This document shows positions 14,620 through 24,356 of a DNA stretch of 61,990 nucleotides, in pieces. The stretch lies in contig SVIS01000003.1 in the NCBI GenBank assembly GCA_015069385.1, positions 1 through 61,990 on the forward strand. Direction: 5' to 3'. How positions within the stretch are numbered: the first letter of the stretch is position 1; every line of letters starts with the position of its first letter. Source of the stretch: Clostridiales bacterium. GTDB taxonomy: Bacteria; Bacillota; Clostridia; Christensenellales; UBA1242. A program made the position numbers and the translations under genes. The notes beneath the pieces are model-generated. The model worked only from the letters and a program-made list of their open reading frames with translations. It did not search any database and was not told where the DNA came from.

Positions 14620-16812
14620 TTATGACAAACTTGACGGGTTAATTTCCACAAAAAAACTAACTTTGTTGTGTACGCACTCGTCGCAGGCATCATATATTTT
14701 GTTTATAATTTCCTGCTCATGTTCCTTTTTTATCCTTATTAAAATTTGATATCTAAACTTATTCTTAATTCTGGTAACTGGTGATTTCATTGCATCATAA
14801 TAAACAAAATCATCAGCATTTTGCTGTGCTATATCAAAAATTTTGTTGTAGCACTTTTTTACCACTTCTCGGGCAAGGTCTTCATGCTCGCTTGTAAAAA
14901 GCAGCCTAATTATTTTTGTAAATGGAGGAAATTTTGCTGTTTCACGCAAGTTAATCTCCTTATTGTAAAAACCTTTATAGTTATAGTTAGCAATAAACTT
15001 ATATGCATAGTGTCTTGGTGCGTAGGTTTGTAAAACAACCCTGCCCTCGCTTTCATTTCTGCCTGCCCTGCCTGACATTTGAGTAATAAGTTCAAAAGTT
15101 CGCTCGGTAGATTTATAGTCGGTTTGATATAAACTTTGGTCGGCATCTACAATGCCAACAATTGTTACATCTTTAAAATCGTGCCCTTTCGCAATCATCT
15201 GTGTGCCAACCAACACTGCTGGTTTTGTTTTTCCAAACTCACCCAATATTTTTTGATAAGCATTTTTTACTTGAGTTGTGTCGTTATCCATTCTAAAAGC
15301 CTGAACGTTAGGAAAGTATTTTTTTAACTCCTCAACAATGCGCTGCGTGCCAACCGCACCTTGCCTTATTCTAACACTTCCACATTCTGGGCATTTTGTA
15401 AGTGCCTTAAAACGCTTGCCACAATAATGACATTTTAGCATTTCATCATCTTTATGATACACAAGGCTTACATCACAAGAATCACACTTTGCAATGTACC
15501 CACATTCTGTGCAACGCATAAAGGAAGAAAAGCCTCTGCGGTTTATAAAAAGCATTGCCTGTTTATTGTTTTTAAAGCAATTTTCTAATTCATATAAAAG
15601 TGTTCTAGAAAAAATTCCGTTGTTGCCTGCCCTAATTTCATTTAACATGTCAATTATTTGAATTTTTGGCATTTCTTTGCCGTTAATTCTTACAGGCATT
15701 TCAATTAAATTATATTCACCTTTTTCTGCTTTATTAAAACTCTCTAAACTAGGAGTAGCCGAGCCAAGCACAAGAGGGCAAGAGTTATATTTACGCCTAA
15801 ACTCAGCAACGTCCTTTGTAAAATATCTTGGATTAGACTCGCTATTATAACTTTGTTCGTGTTCCTCATCAATTATAATTATTCCAACATTTTGTATTGG
15901 TGCAAAAATAGCCGACCTAGCACCAACAACAATTTTAGCCTCTCCAAAGCGTATGCGCTTCCACTCATCAAAACGCTCGCCAGTAGATAGCCCACTATGC
16001 AAAATTGCCACTGCTTCGCCAAAGCGTGCTTTAAAGTTTGAAAGCACCTGAGGCGTAAGCGAAATTTCTGGCACAAGCATAATGGCTGTTTTGTTTTCAG
16101 AAATAATTTTTTCAATGACATTCATATACACTTCGGTTTTACCCGAGCCAGTTACACCAAATAATAAATGTGTTTTATCTCTACCGCCCAAAATTTGAGT
16201 TACTGCCCTTTGCTGCAACTGGGAAAGTTCTACCTTGTTATTTTCTATTTTGTTAAACGAAGGAGCTCGCAAATATTCTTCATTGCTCTCTATTAAAAAA
16301 CCTAATTCTACAAACTTATTAACTGCCTGCGAAGAATACTTTTCGTTTAATTCTGATTTATAATATTTTTCATTTTTAACCAAAAATTCAAGCAAATTTA
16401 ACTGATTTATTGCATTTTTTCGTATATTTTTAATAATTTCTTGTTTTTCGCCAACAAAGGTGACTACTTTTTTGCTTAAACTTTTAACCTTTCCCGTACG
16501 CATTTCGGCAGGTATAAACAGCCTTAAAACATTAATATATTTTAAATGATATAACTTACACATATGGTGCATAAGTTTAATCATTTCGGAATTAATTACA
16601 GGAAAATCATCAACTGCACCAAGTATACTTTTAACCTTTGATTTATCGTAACTAGTTTGCTCTTTAATTCGTATAATAAAACCCTCGACCTTAAACTTGC
16701 CAAAAGGCACTAAAACCCTATAGCCCTCCGACACTTCAAAGCCCGAAATATCATAATCAAAAATTTTATCTACATTGCTTGCTGAAATATCAACAATAAC
16801 TTCTGCGTACAT
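14620..16812 (-). CDS. priA: Primosomal protein N' (PriA helicase)
   Basis: Restarts stalled replication forks. 730 residues, normal. Domains in order: 3' DNA-binding domain (to about residue 110), winged helix, helicase with Walker A GVTGSGKTEVY, DEEH box IIDEEHEQSYN, GSATPSLES, then two zinc-binding pairs (CTECGYIAKCDSC and CHYCGKRF...CPECG), and motifs GTQMIAKGHDF and QMSGRAGR. The ribosome site is GGAG. It follows the patatin-like gene by 44 bases in the same direction. priA normally precedes def-fmt; here the secreted protein/XRE pair and an orphan gene are inserted between them. Confidence 0.97.
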   Translation of the reverse strand: MYAEVIVDISASNVDKIFDYDISGFEVSEGYRVLVPFGKFKVEGFIIRIKEQTSYDKSKVKSILGAVDDFPVINSEMIKLMHHMCKLYHLKYINVLRLFIPAEMRTGKVKSLSKKVVTFVGEKQEIIKNIRKNAINQLNLLEFLVKNEKYYKSELNEKYSSQAVNKFVELGFLIESNEEYLRAPSFNKIENNKVELSQLQQRAVTQILGGRDKTHLLFGVTGSGKTEVYMNVIEKIISENKTAIMLVPEISLTPQVLSNFKARFGEAVAILHSGLSTGERFDEWKRIRFGEAKIVVGARSAIFAPIQNVGIIIIDEEHEQSYNSESNPRYFTKDVAEFRRKYNSCPLVLGSATPSLESFNKAEKGEYNLIEMPVRINGKEMPKIQIIDMLNEIRAGNNGIFSRTLLYELENCFKNNKQAMLFINRRGFSSFMRCTECGYIAKCDSCDVSLVYHKDDEMLKCHYCGKRFKALTKCPECGSVRIRQGAVGTQRIVEELKKYFPNVQAFRMDNDTTQVKNAYQKILGEFGKTKPAVLVGTQMIAKGHDFKDVTIVGIVDADQSLYQTDYKSTERTFELITQMSGRAGRNESEGRVVLQTYAPRHYAYKFIANYNYKGFYNKEINLRETAKFPPFTKIIRLLFTSEHEDLAREVVKKCYNKIFDIAQQNADDFVYYDAMKSPVTRIKNKFRYQILIRIKKEHEQEIINKIYDACDECVHNKVSFFVEINPSSLS

Positions 16813-16856
16813 AATTTCTCCGTAGTAAAATGAAACAGAATTTATTAAAATTTAGT

Positions 16857-17741
16857 TTAAATAACAATCCTATCATCGTTAATATATTTTACTTTTGTTT
16901 TAACCTTTAAAGGTTTACGTTTAAATAGTTTTAAAACCTCTGGCATAATATCTATTGCTGCTTTATAGCCTTCTTCTATCATATCTAAATAGCCTTCTTT
17001 TTTTGTGCTTTTAAAACGCTTGGTTTCTGGCTTTACCATTACATCGCCATATAAGTAGCCTTTTACTACATTACCTTTCATTAAAATTCGGATAGAACAA
17101 CTTAAAACATCTAAAAGTTTGGTACTTTCTGTGCCATAATTGCGAGATTTATTAACATCAACCGCCACCACATAGTCACAGCCCATAAGTTTTGGAACAT
17201 CGGCAGGAATAGTGTTTTGAAGTCCGCCATCACACAAGTGCCTGTTGCCAAATACAACAGGTTGAAATATGCCAGGAACAGCACACGAGCCAGCACAGGC
17301 TTTTGCCAAATTACCTTTGGTTATAACACATTCTTCCATAGAAATAATATCAACCGCAACGGCAGAAAATGGAAGTGGTAAATCTTCTATATTAATATCA
17401 CCCAACTCTTTTTTAAAAACATTTTCAATACCATCAGATTTAGATGGTACAAACACAAGTTTAGATGTTCGTATATCTTTAATGTCCATTTCTTTGGCAA
17501 CACGTAGCATTTCTTCATATTTATAGCCAGCAGCATAAAAAGCACCAACAATGCTACCCGCACTGGTGCCACTTACATAATCAAATTTTATTCCATACTC
17601 CTCAAAAGCCTTCATTGCGCCAATGTGTGCAAAACCTCTTGCTCCGCCACCGCCAAGCGCCAAACCAACTTTAACCTTTTTGTTTTTGCCTTTAAAAAGC
17701 ATGTTTGAATTAAAAATTTTCTTTTTAGCCTTGCCAAACAT
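16857..17741 (-). CDS. Patatin-like phospholipase (RssA/NTE type)
   Basis: 294 residues. A serine/aspartate lipid acyl hydrolase: oxyanion hole LGGGGARGFAHIG (about residues 28-40), nucleophile Ser in GTSAGS, and catalytic Asp in CDGGLQNTIP. A short basic N-terminus with no signal peptide suggests a cytoplasmic or membrane-peripheral enzyme. Substrate unknown. The ribosome site is GAGG before ATG 17741, with a promoter at 17781-17809. It probably shares a transcript with priA. Confidence 0.93.
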   Translation of the reverse strand: MFGKAKKKIFNSNMLFKGKNKKVKVGLALGGGGARGFAHIGAMKAFEEYGIKFDYVSGTSAGSIVGAFYAAGYKYEEMLRVAKEMDIKDIRTSKLVFVPSKSDGIENVFKKELGDINIEDLPLPFSAVAVDIISMEECVITKGNLAKACAGSCAVPGIFQPVVFGNRHLCDGGLQNTIPADVPKLMGCDYVVAVDVNKSRNYGTESTKLLDVLSCSIRILMKGNVVKGYLYGDVMVKPETKRFKSTKKEGYLDMIEEGYKAAIDIMPEVLKLFKRKPLKVKTKVKYINDDRIVI

Positions 17742-17780
17742 AATTAAACCTCAATAATATTTTAATTTCAAACCAAACAT

Positions 17781-17809
17781 AGTATACCAAAAAATATAAC
17801 TTTTTACAA
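17781..17809 (-). promoter_or_regulatory. Promoter of the patatin-like gene and priA
   Basis: TTGTAA (complement of 17804-17809), a 17-base spacer and TATACT (complement of 17781-17786). Confidence 0.65.
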
Positions 17810-17880
17810 TAAAAAGAAATTGGTCCTTTCATTTTAAATATATTAATTTTATCTCAAAAATTTTCTTGCATTATGTTTTG

Positions 17881-17909
17881 TTGAAAAAAATATTTTTTTG
17901 TGATACGAT
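17881..17909 (+). promoter_or_regulatory. Promoter of the dnaD-like/dnaI pair
   Basis: TTGAAA (17881-17886), 17 bases, TACGAT (17904-17909), then AGAGGT ahead of the ATG at 17937. Confidence 0.55.
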
Positions 17910-17936
17910 TATGATATATTTTATTAGAGGTACATT

Positions 17937-19397
17937 ATGCCATTTTGTCAATTTTCATCAGAGAGTGTAATTTCTAATGCCACAAGCGTGGACAATATTT
18001 TTATTAACGAATTTTTACCTTACGCTAACGACACTTGCGTTAAGGTGTATTTATATGGTTTATATAAATGTAATACTCCAAACACTTACGACAATTCACT
18101 TTCAGCCTTTGCCAATATTTTAGGCATGACTGAAGATGATGTTTATTCTGCCTTTTTGTATTGGCAGGACCAAGGTTTAGTGCAAATTTTAGCCACCGAG
18201 CCTTTTGAGGTTGTATACAACCCAATTAAAAATGCAATTACTAATACTAAAAAATATAATAAAGAAAAATATGCTGATTTTAACATGCAATTAGAGGCTG
18301 CACTTAAAGGCAGAAATATCTCTTTAAACGAATACTATCAGTATTATGAGTTTATGGAAGTCCATCATATGGAGCCGGCTGCTTTAATTTTAATAATTGA
18401 ATATTGCACAAGAGCAAAAGGCGTAAAGGTTGGCTACAACTACATTTTAACAATTGCTCGTAATTGGGCTTACGATGGAATTACCTCTTATGAAAAAGTT
18501 GATGAAAAATTGCGGGAATTAGAGCAAAATTCGAGTGAAATTGGTGAAATTTTTGCAACTCTTGGCATAAAAAGAGTTGCCACAATAGATGAAAAAGAAT
18601 TTTTAAACAAGTGGAAAAAAGAATTTGAATTTTCTTTTAATACTATTTTAGGCGTTTGCAAAAACTGCAAAAAGAAAAAGTTAAAAATAAATAACTTTGA
18701 AAAATTAGACTCTCTTCTTGGCAGATATTACGAAATGAAATTATCTTCACTTAAAGAAATTGAAAACTACGAAAAAGAAAAAGAGGGCTTATATAAAATT
18801 AGCCGAAAAGTGTGTAAAGAACTTGGTCTATATTACGACAACATCGAACCGGTATCGTCCAACTACACACAAAAATGGGTGCTTATGGGCTTTGGTGAAG
18901 AAGTTTTATATAGCATTGCTAATTATTGCTTTAAAACTTCGGTACGAAATTTAGATGGCATGGATAATGTAATAAATAAATTTTATAAACTTGGGATTAT
19001 TACTGCCGATGCTCTTAACCAATATTTTGAAAATATATTACTCGCCGATAATCAAATTAAAGAAATCTTAGATGCTCTTGGTATTGTTCGCAATGTAAAC
19101 AAGTTTGACCGTGATTTTTATAAAACATGGACAGAAGAATGGCAAATGCCATCAGCACTAATAAACGAAGCAACCTTTTTGTCAAAAGACAAATTTAACC
19201 CAATGCAACATTTAAACAAACTACTATCGCTTTGGCACAATAATAATGTAAAAACAATTGAAGAAAGTAAAAAATATGTTTTAGATAATGCTTCTTACCA
19301 ACCAAAACAAAAAGTAACCAATAATCAAAAAAATCGTGAATATTCTAAAAATGAACTTGGTGCACTTTTTGATAATTTAGAAGAGGTAGAATTATAA
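17937..19397 (+). CDS. DnaD/DnaB-type replication initiation protein
   Basis: 486 residues, longer than classical DnaD (about 230) and close to DnaB of Bacillus. The N-terminus is a winged-helix-like region (NTYDNSLSAFANILGMTEDDV). It is followed by a DnaD C-terminal (DDBH2) domain with YILTIARNWAYDGI, matching the YxxxIxxxW motif of the family. A second related helical domain lies around YTQKWVLMGFGEEVLYSIAN and a third partial one after VNKFDRDFYKTWTEEW. The family bridges DnaA or PriA to the helicase loader at origins and restart sites. The loader is the next gene, 13 bases downstream. Confidence 0.9.
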   Translation: MPFCQFSSESVISNATSVDNIFINEFLPYANDTCVKVYLYGLYKCNTPNTYDNSLSAFANILGMTEDDVYSAFLYWQDQGLVQILATEPFEVVYNPIKNAITNTKKYNKEKYADFNMQLEAALKGRNISLNEYYQYYEFMEVHHMEPAALILIIEYCTRAKGVKVGYNYILTIARNWAYDGITSYEKVDEKLRELEQNSSEIGEIFATLGIKRVATIDEKEFLNKWKKEFEFSFNTILGVCKNCKKKKLKINNFEKLDSLLGRYYEMKLSSLKEIENYEKEKEGLYKISRKVCKELGLYYDNIEPVSSNYTQKWVLMGFGEEVLYSIANYCFKTSVRNLDGMDNVINKFYKLGIITADALNQYFENILLADNQIKEILDALGIVRNVNKFDRDFYKTWTEEWQMPSALINEATFLSKDKFNPMQHLNKLLSLWHNNNVKTIEESKKYVLDNASYQPKQKVTNNQKNREYSKNELGALFDNLEEVEL

Positions 19398-19410
19398 TAA
19401 AGGAATATTT

Positions 19411-20307
19411 ATGAACGATATTATTTTAAAAAAAGCAACTGCCAGAATCGATGAAAAACGCCACAATGCTGAAGATACTGCACGTGAAAACTTGCTTAAA
19501 GCCTACACCTTGCCAGAGTTTAAAGAATTGTATAATAAACAGCGTGAAACTGAAATTGAAATTGCTAGACGTGAAGCATATGGTGAACCTGCAAACAGAC
19601 AACAAATTTTTGATATTATTAAACAAGAGGAATTTTGCCTGAAAAAAATTGGCTTAAACTTAACCGATATTAAACCAAATTATGAATGTAAAGAGTGTAG
19701 CGACACGGGCTATGTGCAAGGCAAACTTTGTTCTTGTTTAAAACATGAAATAAATAAAGAACTTTTTGCATATAGTGGTTTTACAACTAAACTTGCCACA
19801 TTTGAAGATAATAAATATAACCACCCGGCTTTTGACTTAATGCAAAAATGGTGTGATATAAAAAGTAATAAATTTAATATTTTAATTTCTGGGCACACCG
19901 GCACTGGTAAAACATTTTTAACCGAATGCATTGCAAGCCGCCTTATGCAAAAAAATAAATTAGTACTTTTTACAACTGCATTTAATTTACATACCTCAAT
20001 GGTTAATTATCATATTAGTTTTGATTCTTCTAAACAAGATATTATTAAACCTTTTTTAGAAAGTGAAGTTTTAATAATTGATGACCTTGGCTCTGAGCCT
20101 ATGCTAAAAAATATTACTTGTGAATATTTGTATTTAATTTTAAACGAAAGAATGCTTGCTCACCTACCCACAATTATTACAACAAATTTAGATTTAAATG
20201 ATATAATAAAAATATATGGTGAAAGAATTTTCTCAAGACTTGCAAATAAAAAAACTTCGCTTTTAATTCAATTAGAAGGTGAAGATTTACGCCTTAAAAA
20301 AGATTAA
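19411..20307 (+). CDS. dnaI: DnaC/DnaI-family helicase loader ATPase
   Basis: 298 residues. An N-terminal helical domain, a zinc-binding module with CKECSDTGYVQGKLCSC (about residues 95-111), then an AAA+ domain: Walker A GHTGTGKT, Walker B VLIIDDLGSEP, sensor 1 IITTNLDLND and the arginine-finger segment IYGERIFSRL. This is the loader of the replicative helicase. It lies in an operon with the DnaD-like protein; the stop-to-start gap is 13 bases with AAGGAA ahead of the ATG. The gene symbol is by family, not by proven orthology. Confidence 0.93.
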   Translation: MNDIILKKATARIDEKRHNAEDTARENLLKAYTLPEFKELYNKQRETEIEIARREAYGEPANRQQIFDIIKQEEFCLKKIGLNLTDIKPNYECKECSDTGYVQGKLCSCLKHEINKELFAYSGFTTKLATFEDNKYNHPAFDLMQKWCDIKSNKFNILISGHTGTGKTFLTECIASRLMQKNKLVLFTTAFNLHTSMVNYHISFDSSKQDIIKPFLESEVLIIDDLGSEPMLKNITCEYLYLILNERMLAHLPTIITTNLDLNDIIKIYGERIFSRLANKKTSLLIQLEGEDLRLKKD

Positions 20308-20314
20308 AAATATT

Positions 20315-20354
20315 AAAAAAATGACTTAAAATAATAATTTTTAAGCCATTTTTT
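20315..20354. terminator. Bidirectional terminator between convergent genes
   Basis: AATGACTTAAAA pairs with TTTTAAGCCATT with a single A/C mismatch, flanked by A and T runs. It separates the dnaI-like gene and the HD gene. Confidence 0.7.
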
Positions 20355-20372
20355 ATTATTTAATTATAATTT

Positions 20373-20966
20373 TTAATTTTCCTGTGTTTCATCAAGATAG
20401 GTTGCTTCAATGTCTGCCAAATGAAAAAGTAGCGCTGTTGGATAAGAATAAAATACATTTTCTAGCCCATAAAAACCGCCCTTAACACGTGGGTCAAAAC
20501 TACCCATGTGCCAGTTGATTGCCATTGCCTCTTCTCTGGTTAGGCGTAAAAAGCCATTTATAATATACACCGACTTTTCACCATGACCATATGGCAAAGG
20601 ATCAGAATATGCAAAGTATGGTTTTTGCACCCAAACACCATTTTCTTTAACATTTTTTACATCGGTTTTGTATGTATTAACTTTGCAAATATCATGAAAT
20701 AGTGCAATAATGCAAGCAGTTTCTAAACTAACTTTATCTTGCCAAGCCTCGCCATATTCAGTTTGTAATCTTTTTACAAAACGCTCATAAACTTTTAAAG
20801 AATGAAAGCAAAGCCCACCCAAAAAATTTGAGTGAAATTTTGTGCTTGCAGGTGCTTCAAAAAAATCAGTTTTTTCTAAATATTCTAATAATTTATCTAT
20901 ACCTTCACGCTTTATATTTTGTTTTGCTAAATTTAAAAAATATTGTTTTTGTTCTTGAATATCCAT
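20373..20966 (-). CDS. HD-domain phosphohydrolase
   Basis: 197 residues from ATG 20966 (MDIQEQKQYF), chosen because GGAGAATAAA directly precedes it. Seen: an early His in FHSNFLGGLCFHSL, the HD pair in ALFHDICKVNTYK, and a later His in INWHMGSFDP. These fit a metal-dependent HD fold. Substrate unknown; nucleotides or RNA are common in the superfamily. It is divergent from the short ORF at 21038 and has no obvious partner. Confidence 0.85.
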   Translation of the reverse strand: MDIQEQKQYFLNLAKQNIKREGIDKLLEYLEKTDFFEAPASTKFHSNFLGGLCFHSLKVYERFVKRLQTEYGEAWQDKVSLETACIIALFHDICKVNTYKTDVKNVKENGVWVQKPYFAYSDPLPYGHGEKSVYIINGFLRLTREEAMAINWHMGSFDPRVKGGFYGLENVFYSYPTALLFHLADIEATYLDETQEN

Positions 20967-21037
20967 TTTATTCTCCATTATTTTTAATATTTTATCAAAT
21001 TTTGAACTATTTTGCAATTAATAACATAATTAAAAAT

Positions 21038-21214
21038 ATGAATAATATATCCCCTGAAAAATTAATTTTTATTTCTGCAATAATTGCTATAGATATTGCC
21101 AAAGATAAAACCATTGCAGAAATTAATGTATATAAAAATTTATTTAATACTATTGCAAATAACCTGCAAAGTTATTGCAATCAACTAAGTTTTAAAAATT
21201 CAAAAAAAACTTGA
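21038..21214 (+). CDS. Small hypothetical protein (58 residues)
   Basis: Sequence MNNISPEKLIFISAIIAIDI then AKDKTIAEINVYKNLFNTIANNLQ. It resembles a widespread type of about 60-residue Firmicutes protein of unknown role (SPEKL, IAIxIAKxxxxxEINxxxxF pattern); that resemblance is from memory. No ribosome site is visible, and the frame is open upstream through the HD gene on the other strand. I place the start at the ATG 21038 from the pattern. Amphipathic and helical rather than secreted. Confidence 0.55.
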   Translation: MNNISPEKLIFISAIIAIDIAKDKTIAEINVYKNLFNTIANNLQSYCNQLSFKNSKKT

Positions 21215-21296
21215 AAAAATATTAAAAAACAGGCATTTTTTATTTAATTAATATATTATGTCAAAATTCACCAAACTTTGAATATATATATTTTAT

Positions 21297-21863
21297 ATGA
21301 GCAAAGTTTGGTTTTTTATGATACTGGCATCAATTACCCTTTTAATTTTTAAAGGTCCAGAAATTGTTATTTCACAAATGCTTTCTGCATCGGCAGATGG
21401 AGTAGCCCTTTGTATTGACCTTTTAGGAATATATTGTGTATGGCTCGGCATGCTAGAAATTTTAGACAAAAGCGGACTAAGTGAAAAACTAGCAAGACTT
21501 CTTTCGCCCTTAATTAAATGGTTGTTTAAATCAGATAATTTAGAGGCAAATAAATATATTTCAATTAATATGGCATCTAATATTTTAGGGCTTGGCAATG
21601 CTGCCACACCAAGTGGAATTAAAGCAATGCAAAAACTTGATGACGGCTCTGGTAAAGCCTCGTTTGCAGCAATTATGCTGCTTGTAATTAATTCATGCTC
21701 TATTCAAATACTTCCCACAACTGTAATTGGTTTAAGAGAAAGTGCGGGCAGCCAAAGTTCTACCGATATTATTCTTCCAACAATAATCTCTTGCCTGCTT
21801 ACCTGCGTTTTTGCAGTAACTCTTGTTTTTTTATTTAGTAAAATAAAAAGGAGGAAAAAATAG
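21297..21863 (+). CDS. spmA: Spore maturation protein A-like membrane protein
   Basis: 188 residues, several membrane segments. Seen: the family's GVALCIDLLGIYCVWLGMLE, the NMASNILGLGNAATPSGIKA loop and NSCSIQILPTTVIGLR. SpmA and SpmB are linked to spore-core dehydration in Bacillus but also belong to a nucleoside-recognition transporter superfamily, so sporulation is not proven. No ribosome site precedes ATG 21297; the message may be leaderless. It overlaps spmB by one base. Confidence 0.92.
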   Translation: MSKVWFFMILASITLLIFKGPEIVISQMLSASADGVALCIDLLGIYCVWLGMLEILDKSGLSEKLARLLSPLIKWLFKSDNLEANKYISINMASNILGLGNAATPSGIKAMQKLDDGSGKASFAAIMLLVINSCSIQILPTTVIGLRESAGSQSSTDIILPTIISCLLTCVFAVTLVFLFSKIKRRKK

Positions 21864-22369
21864 TGAGCAAATATATTTTGCCAATACTTTTTGTTGCTCT
21901 TTTTATTTATACTTGGTATAAAAAAGTTAATGTATATAAAACTTTTATTGATGGCGCCAAAGGTGCTTTTAGTTTATGCCTAGATATTTTACCTTACATA
22001 ATTACAATTTTAGTGGCAGTAGCCCTTTTTAGGGCAAGTGGACTTGCCGACCTGTTAATTAAACTACTTAGCCCTATTTTTAACTTGCTTGGCATTCCAA
22101 ATGAAGTATGCGAATTAGTGCTACTTCGCCCATTTACCGGCTCAGGCAGTTTTGCATTACTTTCAAACATTTACACAACTTATGGTGTAGATACATATAT
22201 TTCCCGCTGTGCATCGTGCATACTTGGCTCTAGCGAAACACTTTTTTATGTTACAACAGTATATCTTTCTAAAACCTCTATAAAAAAACTTGGCTTTGCT
22301 ATTCCTATTGGCATACTCGCCTCAATTTTTGGCGCTGTTATTTCTTGCCTAGTATGTAAATTTATTTAA
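21863..22369 (+). CDS. spmB: Spore maturation protein B-like membrane protein
   Basis: 168 residues with a GTG start that overlaps the spmA stop TAG by one base; GGAGG lies ten bases upstream. Seen: GAKGAFSLCLDILPYIITIL, RPFTGSGSFALL and GSSETLFYVTTVYL, all typical of SpmB. Several membrane helices. It acts with SpmA. No other sporulation gene is recognised in this window. Confidence 0.93.
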   Translation: MSKYILPILFVALFIYTWYKKVNVYKTFIDGAKGAFSLCLDILPYIITILVAVALFRASGLADLLIKLLSPIFNLLGIPNEVCELVLLRPFTGSGSFALLSNIYTTYGVDTYISRCASCILGSSETLFYVTTVYLSKTSIKKLGFAIPIGILASIFGAVISCLVCKFI

Positions 22370-22382
22370 TGCTAATAAGGTA

Positions 22383-22410
22383 TTGTTAAAATGTAAAAAT
22401 AATCTAAAAT
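22383..22410 (+). promoter_or_regulatory. Promoter of the coiled-coil gene at 22461
   Basis: TTGTTA (22383-22388), 16 bases, TAAAAT (22405-22410). A ribosome site AGGAGAG follows before ATG 22461. Confidence 0.5.
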
Positions 22411-22460
22411 ACTATTGTTTTCAATATATTTTTTAGTTTTTATTACATTTAGGAGAGCAA

Positions 22461-24335
22461 ATGAAAACCATACAAGAACTCACCACCCTAATAGAAGAAC
22501 TAGAAAAGCGAATAAAAAGCCTTTCTAATTCTCATACAACGTTAAGTCAATTAATTGCAATGCGTGATTACTTAGAAAACATACAAACTTATTTATCCGA
22601 ACTTAATTCGGCTTTTGACACTCACCTTTTAGATTGCCAAAGCCACACAGAAGAAATTGCTAATATGCAAAGCCAAATAAATGCCCTTAATGAAAAAATT
22701 AATAATATAAACGGCTCAGTAAGCAATGAACAACTAGAAGAAATTAATGCCGAAATTGAAAATATAAAAATAACTTTAAATAACATTCAGGGTAACACAT
22801 CAACTAGTTTAGAAATACTAGAAAATGATATACAAACCCTACAAACAGACCTAGCAACAACGCAAGAAGAAATACAAGAAATACAAACTGAAATAGCCAA
22901 TATAAACACAACAATTGGCGAACAAAACACTACCTTAACTAACTTACAAACCACCCAAACAAATTTACAAACTACACAAACAAATCAAGCAAGCACAATA
23001 AATACTCTTTCTAATCGATTAACTACGTGCGAAAACAATGTATCTACCCTTACCGGCGGTGTTGATGTAAGCCAAATAAATGCAAGGCTGGTTGAACTTG
23101 AAACAATGGCGGGCCCAACAACTTGTGACACTATTACCGAAAATATTAATTTATTATCATACAATAACACTTGGTATGCATCACCAATTGCTTTTTCTTG
23201 CAAACAAAATGCAATGATTGGGGTTGTTGTAGATATTAAATATGAATTTACAGAAACCACCTCAACTTATGTTAATGCGTATGTAACAATTAATGGAACG
23301 GCAAATGTAATATCAACAAAAATCTCACCGACCGAAAATCCATATGGTACTATTTTAAGTGGCTGCATAAAAGCCCCATATAATTGTAATTATATTCTTT
23401 TTATAATTTCTGATGCACCAAATATTAAAATAAAATCATGTAAAATAACTTTATATGGCACAAATATAGTACTAAGTAAATATAAAAGAGATTTATCTGT
23501 TACCTGCTATAACGGTTATATGTATGTTACTAAACACGCTGGCAAAAGTTGCCGATATGGTAAATTTTTACCAACCGATACAATTACTCCAACCTCTTTA
23601 CCATACTCAAAAGATACCAGTTCATATACTATTCCATGTAATAGAATACTATATACTCCATTGGTTATTAAACTAGACTCCGGCGACTATTTATTTAAAG
23701 ATTGTTTTTATTTAGAACAAATTAATAATAAGGCAAAATATGAAATTTGCGACTCTACCGATGAAACAACTCTTGCAGACAAATATTTAGAAATTGAAAT
23801 ATTCGATGCTCATACTCAACTGGTTGGAACAAGTTGGGGCTCGCTTGAATTTTTGGCTTATCAAAACGGTCCTGCATATATTTATAAATATAAAAATGGT
23901 GGAAAATTTATTGGTGGCGAAGTAAGAATGCCCGAAAGCATTACATATGCTTCACCAGTTATTAATAATTATTTAACCTTTGAAAACTCCAAAGACTATA
24001 TTTCTTCTATAAACGTAATTGTAAGAGGCGTAAGCGGCTATTTTTATATTTTAAATAATTATAATGTACCTACAATTAAATATAAAATTCAAAAAGGTGA
24101 ATATGCCTCGGCATATCTACAACAAGATGGAACAATTAACGTTTATATTGTTCAAAATACAACAACATATAAATATAATTTTAGCATAGATACAACCAAT
24201 AAAACATATATTCAAAACTCATATGAAGTAATTTCTAATTGTGAATATGTTTATGAAGGCCTTAATGGAATATTATTTAAACAATACAGAACAACTTGGT
24301 CTGTTGTTTACCCAGAAACAACCACTTCTGAATAA
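22461..24335 (+). CDS. Coiled-coil, fibre-like protein of unknown function
   Basis: 624 residues, no signal peptide and no membrane segment. Residues 1 to about 210 are a long coiled coil rich in I/L/N/Q/T, with three tandem heptads of the form TNLQTTQ. The rest is predicted beta-rich, aromatic and cysteine-containing (about 10 Cys), ending in a Tyr/Thr-rich stretch. The shape recalls phage tail fibres or receptor-binding proteins. No tail, capsid or lysis gene is near, and the gene has its own promoter and terminator. I cannot assign a function. Confidence 0.75.
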   Translation: MKTIQELTTLIEELEKRIKSLSNSHTTLSQLIAMRDYLENIQTYLSELNSAFDTHLLDCQSHTEEIANMQSQINALNEKINNINGSVSNEQLEEINAEIENIKITLNNIQGNTSTSLEILENDIQTLQTDLATTQEEIQEIQTEIANINTTIGEQNTTLTNLQTTQTNLQTTQTNQASTINTLSNRLTTCENNVSTLTGGVDVSQINARLVELETMAGPTTCDTITENINLLSYNNTWYASPIAFSCKQNAMIGVVVDIKYEFTETTSTYVNAYVTINGTANVISTKISPTENPYGTILSGCIKAPYNCNYILFIISDAPNIKIKSCKITLYGTNIVLSKYKRDLSVTCYNGYMYVTKHAGKSCRYGKFLPTDTITPTSLPYSKDTSSYTIPCNRILYTPLVIKLDSGDYLFKDCFYLEQINNKAKYEICDSTDETTLADKYLEIEIFDAHTQLVGTSWGSLEFLAYQNGPAYIYKYKNGGKFIGGEVRMPESITYASPVINNYLTFENSKDYISSINVIVRGVSGYFYILNNYNVPTIKYKIQKGEYASAYLQQDGTINVYIVQNTTTYKYNFSIDTTNKTYIQNSYEVISNCEYVYEGLNGILFKQYRTTWSVVYPETTTSE

Positions 24336-24356
24336 ATTATTATAAACTAAATAACC

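Noticed and set aside
20828..21037. N-terminal part of the forward ORF running from 20828
   Set aside because: It is antisense to the HD-domain gene; only the part from ATG 21038 looks protein-like.
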